Source: Candidatus Zixiibacteriota bacterium
GTDB taxonomy: Bacteria; Zixibacteria; MSB-5A5; GN15; FEB-12
NCBI GenBank assembly: GCA_030591625.1
Contig: JAUVAR010000074.1
Span: 1-10,139, forward strand
Direction of reading: 5' to 3'
DNA length: 10,139 bases
Below the pieces are notes generated by a model. It had not been told where the DNA came from. It made no database searches and saw nothing but the letters and a program-made list of their open reading frames with translations. How positions within the stretch are numbered: the first letter of the stretch is position 1; each line of letters starts with the position of its first letter. The translations under genes were made by a program, and so were the position numbers. This document shows positions 1-6,294 of the stretch, one piece after another.

Positions 1-31
1 AACTATAGTTTGGCGAGAATATTTACTTTTC

Positions 32-2656
32 TCAGGAGATAGGGATCCAGTAGCTGATCTTAAATGCGAGGAAATCGGTACCATCACCGGAGAATGTATT
101 AAATAGGTCACCCGGGCGAACGCTATAACGGTTGTATCCGAAGCTGTCCTCGAGATTTCGCTGCCAAACCAAATAAGCTGTGCTACCAGGTAAGAATTCA
201 TATCTGAGTACAATGCTCGACCGGAATGAGAGATTGGAAAAATCATCGTAAAGTAATTCGAAACTGTCCGCTCCATCTGTAATGAAGTGCGCTTTAATCT
301 GAGTAGAATCTATTATCGTTGTACCATCAGTGCCATAAACTCTCAAGTCATTGGTCCCGGCAGCAGCCAGTTCGCCATAATTAGTGTATTGTCCCGATGA
401 TACAAACGGTTCCGCATAAATTTCGAGTGAAAGATCGGGTGTGAAGAAATAATTAAGTCTGACCTGTGCCCGAATTTCAGTCTGTTCTATATTTGCGAAA
501 ACGTATCGATTACCAAATGTTGAAGTTGGTCCACCCTCATAAATAGTAGTTACAAATTGTCTTGGAAGATCAAGTTGTTGAAATTGCGGGAAAAAACTAA
601 ACTCTATTTTGTCTCCTGCCCGTAAAGTCATATTGCCACGCACAGAATAGAACCATCCATCGAGATCATCCCAGGCGTAAGTCGCATTAAGGCCATACGA
701 AAATTTTTCCTGGAAACTACTGTTAGTACTAGCACCAATTTCCCAAACATCTTCCGTCGCCATAAGTGGACCACCACGTGTGCGGCTGTCACTCATAGCG
801 GCAAAATCATGAGAAATATCAAAGCTTGAGTTCCATAGGTTTTTCCACATGATACTACCATCAAGTTCAATGTTTTGCCCGGTCCAAGTACTACCATAAT
901 TCCAGGAGCGGTAAGTTTCAAGTTCGACTCGCCAGTTTCTATACCAACTGCTTGGGGTAGTTTCGCGATATACAAGGCCTGCCCATGAATCGATATCATC
1001 ACCACCATACAGTATGCCAAGATCATTCAATTCAAATTCTGGAGATTCAGTCGATACACCAGCAAAATAAAGCCAATGCTTCCCTTCTCGTTTTTGAAAA
1101 CGAAGAGTTCCTGTGTATCCTGTAAGCGATATTCGTGTTTCATCAAATTCCACATGGTCAGCATCGGGACGGTTGAAATACCGAGCAGATGAATTTTGCA
1201 AGTCACTTATTTTACCGGCGCTTCCCTCTACATGTGAGAATCCGGCCAGTCCGGTAAATTCGTAGGCTCCACCGGCAAAACGCCAGTTCCAGTCAAAACC
1301 ACCGGAGAAAGCACGCTTGTTCAGCACGGCTGCTATGTTAGAACCCTTATCGAAATTTCGCATAGCACCGGTTAGAATAAGTCCGGCTGTCGATCCGTTA
1401 TTACCAAGTTCGCGCTGGAGCCGGAAAACATTGTATGATGCGAGTGGTTCAACTTCATGCTTTGTAGTAACGTTAGAACTAAATATATGACCATATTCAC
1501 GAGATGTAATAGCAGTTAAGAATCCTATTGAGGTTTTCTGATTGAGTCGTCCAGTAAGTTTAGCTGCTCCGATGATACTTGTATTTGATGGTTGATCCGT
1601 AAATTCTCCATCAAGATATACATGCGGGGATGCTCCAATGCGACGGGAATAGAAAAAATTTGGACCATTAACTTGAAATAACTGACTTCCCTCTGTAAAG
1701 AATGGTCTTTTCTCTGGGAAGAATGTTTCGTATTGAGAAAGATTAACCTGAGCTGCGTCAGCTTCCACCTGGCCAAAATCTGGATTGAATGTTGCTTCGA
1801 GAGTAAGATTTGGTCCGAGTCCCATCTTCAGATCACCGCCAACTCGAACATTGCCAGAGTAACGGTCATTGAATGGATCACCTTCGTCAAAGTTGTCTGT
1901 CGAACTTCCTTCGGTTGCCACATAAGGTAGAAGTTCCAGACGGCGAGATGGTTTTATATTCTCAATGCCTGTCAGATTACCAAAGTGTGATGCCCATCCA
2001 GATTCATCTCTCGGAACAACAACCCAAAAAACATCTTCAAAAACACGTGGTATCCATCTATTGAAATTTATACCCCAGGTCTGTTTTTCAATATCATGAA
2101 ACCGTAATTGTGAAAATGGTATCGCCATCTCAACAGTCCATCCCGAATCATCGGTTACAGTTCGTGCTTCCCAAACCGGATTAAACGAAAAATCTCGTGG
2201 ATGTTCTGCATCGGTTGAATGATATCGTTCAAATCTGACACCGGGGACAGAGACTCCAAAACCATAAGAAGTGCGTCGGTCAAAATAGGTATCAAGCGTA
2301 ACGATAAACTGTTCGGTCGGAGCTTGAGTATCTCTTTTGTTCAAAAATTGTCTAAGCTCATTGGCATGATCTGAAAATAGTCGTGCACCTACGTAGAGAA
2401 ATTCATTGTCATAAAGTATTGCGACTTCTGTCTTATCCGATGGCACACCATTTTCGACCGGCTCTTTCTGCTTGAAGTCGGTAACGAATTCCGCTTGTTT
2501 CCAATTCTGGTCATCAAGACGACCATCGATTTTGAGACTACCATCAACAATTCTGGTTGCCTGCATCTGTTTTCTGTCTCGTTCGCTGGCGTCAGTTATA
2601 TTTGATGTAGTTGCTAATAATAGAGCAATTACTAATATTGATTTTATTGAATTCAA
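32..2656 (-). CDS. CBM9-like / DUF5916 secreted protein, probable outer-membrane barrel
   Basis: Exported protein of 874 residues. A signal peptide covers about 1-24 (hydrophobic core ILVIALLLATTS). A family-9 carbohydrate-binding-like domain spans about 38-215 (IDGRLDDQNW, VAILYDNEFLYVGARL, GWTVEMAIPFSQLRF). The DUF5916 region, about 235-874, has its hallmark motifs NPDFGQVEAD (291-300), FFPEKRPFF (312-320) and FYSRRIG (335-341). The rest is rich in alternating aromatic/polar strands, such as RYVFANIEQTEIRAQVRLNY, as expected for a beta-barrel. Its molecular function is unknown. Binding or uptake of glycans or peptides has been suggested only by the N-terminal domain. The last strand ends WIPIS rather than in an aromatic residue. 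The start is TTG at 2656, supported by TGAGGA 6-7 nt upstream and by the signal peptide beginning there. It lies 119 nt after the cbb3 cluster on the same strand; co-transcription is possible but not shown. Confidence 0.93.
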   Translation of the reverse strand: MNSIKSILVIALLLATTSNITDASERDRKQMQATRIVDGSLKIDGRLDDQNWKQAEFVTDFKQKEPVENGVPSDKTEVAILYDNEFLYVGARLFSDHANELRQFLNKRDTQAPTEQFIVTLDTYFDRRTSYGFGVSVPGVRFERYHSTDAEHPRDFSFNPVWEARTVTDDSGWTVEMAIPFSQLRFHDIEKQTWGINFNRWIPRVFEDVFWVVVPRDESGWASHFGNLTGIENIKPSRRLELLPYVATEGSSTDNFDEGDPFNDRYSGNVRVGGDLKMGLGPNLTLEATFNPDFGQVEADAAQVNLSQYETFFPEKRPFFTEGSQLFQVNGPNFFYSRRIGASPHVYLDGEFTDQPSNTSIIGAAKLTGRLNQKTSIGFLTAITSREYGHIFSSNVTTKHEVEPLASYNVFRLQRELGNNGSTAGLILTGAMRNFDKGSNIAAVLNKRAFSGGFDWNWRFAGGAYEFTGLAGFSHVEGSAGKISDLQNSSARYFNRPDADHVEFDETRISLTGYTGTLRFQKREGKHWLYFAGVSTESPEFELNDLGILYGGDDIDSWAGLVYRETTPSSWYRNWRVELETYRSWNYGSTWTGQNIELDGSIMWKNLWNSSFDISHDFAAMSDSRTRGGPLMATEDVWEIGASTNSSFQEKFSYGLNATYAWDDLDGWFYSVRGNMTLRAGDKIEFSFFPQFQQLDLPRQFVTTIYEGGPTSTFGNRYVFANIEQTEIRAQVRLNYFFTPDLSLEIYAEPFVSSGQYTNYGELAAAGTNDLRVYGTDGTTIIDSTQIKAHFITDGADSFELLYDDFSNLSFRSSIVLRYEFLPGSTAYLVWQRNLEDSFGYNRYSVRPGDLFNTFSGDGTDFLAFKISYWIPIS

Positions 2657-2662
2657 TTTTAT

Positions 2663-2668
2663 TCCTCA
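2663..2668 (-). promoter_or_regulatory. Ribosome binding site for the TTG start of the DUF5916 gene
   Basis: On the minus strand TGAGGA lies 6 nt before the TTG at 2656. No in-frame ATG matches the signal peptide start better, and an ATG slightly upstream (ATG-ATT-GAG-GAA-TAA) reads only four codons before a stop. This site decides the start call. Confidence 0.65.
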
Positions 2669-2695
2669 ATCATCTCTGTCTGAAAAGTTGGAGTC

Positions 2696-2722
2696 AATAT
2701 AGTAAAGATTACAGTACGACAA
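2696..2722 (-). promoter_or_regulatory. Weak candidate promoter for the DUF5916 gene
   Basis: On the minus strand a TTGTCG element (2717-2722) and a TATATT element (2696-2701) are 15 nt apart, about 40 nt before the TTG start. The -10 match is fair, but the spacing is short and the -35 is imperfect. It overlaps the left arm of the inverted repeat. In Bacteroidota the promoter consensus differs, and I did not find that form (TTTG with TAnnTTTG at proper spacing). Confidence 0.2.
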
Positions 2723-2738
2723 CAGGTGGAATCTGTTG
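2720..2738 (-). repeat. Short inverted repeat in the gap before the DUF5916 gene
   Basis: CAACAG and CTGTTG form a perfect 6-bp stem around a 7-nt loop. The gap 2657-2775 is the only real intergenic space in the window. No T-run follows on the minus strand, so a typical intrinsic terminator is unlikely. It could be an operator, an mRNA processing hairpin or chance. Confidence 0.35.
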
Positions 2739-2775
2739 CAAACGAATTAATAGGCAATCTACACGATGAGGATTA

Positions 2776-3537
2776 CTAATCAGTCCCGATTGAATCAAGA
2801 TTAAGAGACTTAGTGCTATCGACGGGACAACATTGTATTGTTTCTTTCCCGTCAGTATCTGATATCTTTGGACTGATATAAGGAATGCCAAGTGAAAGAC
2901 CTCGCAAAATGAGCAGCACTCCAAGTAGAACAGTCATTACAGGAAGTACCATACTCATCCTGCGTTTCAATCCTACACCTGCTAAACGGCCCAATATTGA
3001 AGTAGCGAGCATAATTGGTACTGTTCCAAGTCCAAATAAAAGCATAAAGAGTGCCGCAGCCGAAGGCTCACCGGTCAGGCTTGCTCCCGTAAGAGCAACG
3101 TACACAAGCCCACACGGTAGAAAACCATTTAGCAGGCCAATGACAAAGAGCGAGCTATTTGAACTTTGACCGAAAAATTTACCCCACAGTTTTTTCAAAT
3201 GTCCGGTCAGTTTGTTTGATAGTGATCCTGCCAATGGGAGCTGTTTTAGTATTTTTGGAAAGATTGCAAATGCTATGAGCAGCGCGCCACAGATTATAGA
3301 AAGTGTTTGTTGGTACGCACCTACATTAATAGTTTGTCCAATAAATCCGACAAGTATGCCAAGAAAGGCATATGTTAAAATGCGCCCTAAATTATAAATC
3401 AATCTTGAAAAGAGAAATTGTATTCTGCTTCTATTGCCTGACGGTAAAGCGATTACGATCGGTCCGCACATACCGACACAGTGCAATGAGCCTACAAAAC
3501 CAATTAAGAATGCAGCAACAAAATCAACAGAAAACAT
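2776..3537 (-). CDS. DsbD_2 / TauE-SafE-like membrane protein of the cbb3 cluster
   Basis: Integral membrane protein of 253 residues with about six helices (near 5-33, 48-68, 77-96, 128-150, 160-183 and 197-215). It carries the paired motifs GSLHCVGMCGP (16-26) and GFLPCGLVY (138-146). These mark the family annotated as sulfite exporter TauE/SafE-like, UreH-like or DsbD_2, distantly related to the thiol-disulfide carriers DsbD and CcdA. Such genes commonly close cbb3 clusters. A role in copper or thiol delivery is plausible but, as far as I know, not established, and sulfite export is not supported by anything here. Cysteines are C20, C24, C83, C142 and a C-terminal pair C236-C237 (IQCCP) in a hydrophilic tail after GIPYISP. 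The ATG at 3537 follows AAAGG with good spacing. It lies 3 nt after ccoH and ends with TAG. I give no gene symbol because the family has no agreed one. Confidence 0.9.
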   Translation of the reverse strand: MFSVDFVAAFLIGFVGSLHCVGMCGPIVIALPSGNRSRIQFLFSRLIYNLGRILTYAFLGILVGFIGQTINVGAYQQTLSIICGALLIAFAIFPKILKQLPLAGSLSNKLTGHLKKLWGKFFGQSSNSSLFVIGLLNGFLPCGLVYVALTGASLTGEPSAAALFMLLFGLGTVPIMLATSILGRLAGVGLKRRMSMVLPVMTVLLGVLLILRGLSLGIPYISPKISDTDGKETIQCCPVDSTKSLNLDSIGTD

Positions 3538-3540
3538 TAC

Positions 3541-4005
3541 TTACCTTTTGTTCACCGTACTTTCAAACAGAAACTTATCGTTGTCTGACTGCCATTCAAT
3601 TTCAATTCGCCAAAAACCATCCAGCAGCGATGCGAGATCGATAAGTTGTGATCCGGTTGAATCTATCGAAAGGTTAACCTTAAAGTCAAGTCTGTAATCG
3701 GAAGGTCTCATAAATCTGATAATTCCATCAAGCATTTGGTTTTGTATCTCAGAAGGAAAAGTAAGTTCAATTATTTTATTGTCAGACTTATAAACTAAGG
3801 ATGGCTGGGTGGTCAACGATGCACAATTTTCTTTTTTCTCTATTTTGTCTTGATACCCAAGCTGCGCACGATAGTAATCAGGTTCAACAAGGTTTATTTC
3901 ATTGAACGAAACATAAAATACGAGAAATAGAATAAAAATCGCGAAGCTTCCATAAAGAATAAATAAGCCTTTTCCCCACCCTGATTGTTTTTTATTTTCG
4001 TTCAC
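3541..4005 (-). CDS. ccoH: FixH/CcoH family cbb3 oxidase assembly protein
   Basis: Single-pass membrane protein of 154 residues. CcoH binds the nascent cbb3 complex and is needed for its assembly and stability. There is a short cytoplasmic N-terminus (MNENKKQSGWGKG), one helix at about 12-33, then the FixH signature LVEPDYYRAQLGYQDKI (39-55). The periplasmic beta-rich domain runs from about 65 to 150 and contains the ending GFWRIEIEWQSD. The start codon is GTG at 4005, overlapping the ccoG stop in the sequence GTGA. Only a weak AGAGACG precedes it, so translational coupling to ccoG is likely. One unpaired cysteine (C61) is present and its role is unknown. The gene ends 3 nt before the next one. 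Family assignment is good from the signature and position, even though FixH sequences diverge strongly. Confidence 0.92.
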   Translation of the reverse strand: MNENKKQSGWGKGLFILYGSFAIFILFLVFYVSFNEINLVEPDYYRAQLGYQDKIEKKENCASLTTQPSLVYKSDNKIIELTFPSEIQNQMLDGIIRFMRPSDYRLDFKVNLSIDSTGSQLIDLASLLDGFWRIEIEWQSDNDKFLFESTVNKR

Positions 4006-5426
4006 TTTTCGTCTCTTGTATTTGTAGAACCGGAAGGTCCGTTGAATGATGTGCGGATAGTTTCAAGCAGTTCACCGTTTGTTGATATTTCTATTTCAAT
4101 CGGAGAACTTGTAACAAACAGTTTACTTGCATCTATATCAACAAAGAAAGCCGCTTCCGCCATTCCTCCGGGGGGAACAACTATTTTAGGACCTACAATA
4201 CTGATAGAGCCTTCTGGATGTTTCAACGATAACTGAATTGGTAACTGATCGTAGGATTTGTTGACAATTTTCATGGAATAAAGATTTCGTACAATACCTT
4301 CATCGGTTTGAACATACAACTGTCCGGGTGTACGAAGAATAGTAGTTTCTACAGATGACCTGCTTGCCATCAAAGTTGTCACAATTACCAATAGTATTGA
4401 AAGTACGGCGGAATAGATAACAACTCTTCCGGTAATTAATTTTTTGCTTTTATTGGAGAGTCTGTTCTCCGATGAATATCTTATCAGCCCCGAGGGGAGA
4501 CTCATCTTTTTCATCACACGGTTACATGCATCGATACAGGCAGTACAATTAATGCATTCCAACTGTGTTCCGTTTCTTATATCAATTCCGGTTGGACAAA
4601 CTTTAATACAGGCGGCACAGTCGATACAATCACCTCGTTCATCGAATGTTCCTCCCCGTTCAAGTGGACCGCGTGTTTCACCTCTATTGTAATCATAGGC
4701 TACAACTATTGAGTTGTTATCCAAAAGAACAGATTGCAGTCGTCCATAAGGACATACAAGTGTGCATACTTGCTCACGGAAAAATGCGAAGATCCAATAG
4801 AAAATAAGAGTGAAGATAATCATTGCCGACAATCCCGTAAGATGCTGTGCAGGAGGATCGGTTATTATAGAGAGGAGTTGATCTGAGCCGATAATATAGG
4901 CGAGAAAAGTATTTCCGATCAAAAATGAAATTGCAAGAAATATAGTATGTTTGAGTGTCTTGCGAAAAAACTTGTTCGCGCTCATTGCACGACGGTCAAA
5001 TGCTTTTTGTTTGGGACCATCACCTTCGAGAAGTCGTTCAATCTTACGAAATACCATTTCGAGAAAAATTGTCTGCGGGCAGACCCAGCCACAAAAGAGT
5101 CTTCCAAAAACAGCTGTGAAAAGAACTACAAAGACTGCCATTGTAATAGTGGCAAGAACAAATAGATGCAAGTCCTGTGGCCAAAATACCAGACCGAACA
5201 GATAGAACTGCCGTTCAATAATATTAAGCTGAAGGATTGGGTAACCACCAATTTTAATGAATGGCCCGGAAAAAAGTAAAGCGAGAAGAAACCAACTGAC
5301 AATTGTGCGCCAGCGATACAAATCACCTTTTGGTTTTATAGGATAGACCCAGATGCGACGACCAAATTTGTCGGCGGTCGCAATCTGATCGCGAAAATTT
5401 TCGCTGTCCGGTGCGTTGGTGTGCAT
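4002..5426 (-). CDS. ccoG: CcoG/FixG, membrane [4Fe-4S] cupric reductase for cbb3 assembly
   Basis: Polytopic inner-membrane iron-sulfur protein of 474 residues. The family reduces Cu(II) to Cu(I) during cbb3 biogenesis. The order is: soluble N-terminus with FRDQIATADKFGRRIWVYP (11-29); helices near 42-60, 88-110, 160-180, 200-217 and 335-353; the conserved cysteine pairs CGWVCP (112-117) and CTLVCP (221-226); two [4Fe-4S] motifs, C267-C270-C273-C277 and C291-C294-C297-C301; and a periplasmic Ig-like FixG C-terminal domain (about 355-462). Length is normal. The start at 5426 fits the family N-terminus, but the ribosome binding site is poor: AAAGG lies almost against the ATG, so translation may depend on ribosomes arriving from ccoP, which stops 9 nt upstream. 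The stop TGA overlaps the GTG start of ccoH by 4 nt. Confidence 0.97.
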   Translation of the reverse strand: MHTNAPDSENFRDQIATADKFGRRIWVYPIKPKGDLYRWRTIVSWFLLALLFSGPFIKIGGYPILQLNIIERQFYLFGLVFWPQDLHLFVLATITMAVFVVLFTAVFGRLFCGWVCPQTIFLEMVFRKIERLLEGDGPKQKAFDRRAMSANKFFRKTLKHTIFLAISFLIGNTFLAYIIGSDQLLSIITDPPAQHLTGLSAMIIFTLIFYWIFAFFREQVCTLVCPYGRLQSVLLDNNSIVVAYDYNRGETRGPLERGGTFDERGDCIDCAACIKVCPTGIDIRNGTQLECINCTACIDACNRVMKKMSLPSGLIRYSSENRLSNKSKKLITGRVVIYSAVLSILLVIVTTLMASRSSVETTILRTPGQLYVQTDEGIVRNLYSMKIVNKSYDQLPIQLSLKHPEGSISIVGPKIVVPPGGMAEAAFFVDIDASKLFVTSSPIEIEISTNGELLETIRTSFNGPSGSTNTRDEK

Positions 5427-5435
5427 ACCTTTGAT

Positions 5436-6104
5436 TTAGTCTTCGACTAAGTCCCCCTGTGGGCCTTTGCCGCCAGATGGATTTGTACCCCGCAGAGTCT
5501 GTATGTAGCTTGCTACTTCAATCAACTTTTCAGAACTTAAGAACGTACGCCATGCAATCATTCCCTTGGCGGGATAACCATATTTGATCGACTTAACGAC
5601 ATCGACTGTCTCTGCCCCATGCAGCCAATATTGATCGGTCAGGTTAGGACCAATGCCACCCTCACCCGAAGCACCATGACATTGTACACAATTCTTTATA
5701 TATACTTCCAGACCAGAACTAATCGCTTCCGGCTCAGTAAGCAGGGTATAAGAAAGGGTGTCCCCCTCGCGTGTCTCCTCGACATACGCTTCGGTTGGCT
5801 CACCTAATGTTGCAGAGAATGGTGTTTTGTCGGTTCTCTCGGGACTATATGGCGAACGATATGTTTTAACAATTCCAAACAACAGATGGTTGCGCAAAGG
5901 TGGTTGATAGTTCGGATCAATTTCCATCAAATATTCTGTAGCAGAGTCTGGTCCAATATTCAGACCATGATAATAAACAAAATATAAAACACCCCACACG
6001 ACAGTAACCCAGAACAATCCAACCCACCAACGCGGGAGATTGTTATCAAGCTCTTTGATGCCGTCATAGTCATGTGAGAGCAACTTATCGTCATGTTCAC
6101 TCAT
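5436..6104 (-). CDS. ccoP: CcoP, monoheme cbb3 oxidase subunit III
   Basis: Membrane-anchored c-type cytochrome of 222 residues that passes electrons to CcoNO. The N-terminal CcoP_N region (residues 9-27, HDYDGIKELDNNLPRWW) precedes one membrane helix (about 27-46). A periplasmic spacer (about 50-128) has no CXXCH. The single cytochrome c domain has CVQCH at 139-143, the GIGPNLTDQYWLHG segment and a probable axial Met at 182 (KGMIAW). Proteobacterial CcoP is near 300 residues with two hemes; one heme is the usual Bacteroidota form, though this copy is short. The start is the ATG at 6104, preceded by a strong GAGGAGGG at 6110-6117. The frame is open to 6182 but that extension is unlike CcoP. 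It overlaps ccoQ by 8 nt and ends 9 nt before ccoG. The C-terminus (GTNPSGGKGPQGDLVED) also matches the Bacteroidota form. Confidence 0.95.
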   Translation of the reverse strand: MSEHDDKLLSHDYDGIKELDNNLPRWWVGLFWVTVVWGVLYFVYYHGLNIGPDSATEYLMEIDPNYQPPLRNHLLFGIVKTYRSPYSPERTDKTPFSATLGEPTEAYVEETREGDTLSYTLLTEPEAISSGLEVYIKNCVQCHGASGEGGIGPNLTDQYWLHGAETVDVVKSIKYGYPAKGMIAWRTFLSSEKLIEVASYIQTLRGTNPSGGKGPQGDLVED

Positions 6105-6294
6105 CGTTGCCCTCCTCGATTTCATCGGCCATGTTGTTATCGTCAAGCGGCAGTCGAGAAATTTGCTCAGCTGTCCCGGCATCCATTCTAATAGTACGAA
6201 TCAATATGAATGAAAAACTGACAAAGAACAATAATAGCGATACGATAGACAAAAGTTCTATTTCGGATGCTTGTTCGAGAAGTATCTTAAACAT
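6097..6294 (-). CDS. ccoQ: CcoQ-like small cbb3 oxidase subunit
   Basis: Protein of 65 residues with one membrane helix (about 14-33, LSIVSLLLFFVSFSFILIRT), a short basic/polar stretch, then the motif ISRLPLDD (45-52) and a strongly acidic tail (NNMADEIEEGNDE). Bacteroidota CcoQ proteins show the same plan: one helix, then a motif like MSNLPLD. CcoQ stabilises the oxidase, notably the interaction with CcoP. Its ATG shares one base with the ccoNO stop (TAATG), and its ribosome binding site GAGGAGGA (6301-6308) lies in the last Glu codons of ccoNO, so translation should be coupled. Its own stop overlaps the ccoP start by 8 nt. Primary sequence conservation in this family is low. The assignment rests on size, topology, the LPLD motif and position between ccoO and ccoP. 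Confidence 0.8.
   Translation of the reverse strand: MFKILLEQASEIELLSIVSLLLFFVSFSFILIRTIRMDAGTAEQISRLPLDDNNMADEIEEGNDE

Noticed and set aside
1..31. Possible terminator or start of another gene left of the DUF5916 stop
   Set aside because: The 31 bases show no stem-loop with T-run and are too short to assign anything.
2697..2775. Intrinsic terminator after the DsbD_2-like gene
   Set aside because: Only weak stems are present and no T-run follows on the minus strand.
6105..6182. Longer N-terminus for ccoP, starting at 6182
   Set aside because: The extra 26 residues are unlike CcoP and lie across the ccoQ coding region, while the ATG at 6104 has a strong ribosome binding site and yields the family N-terminus.
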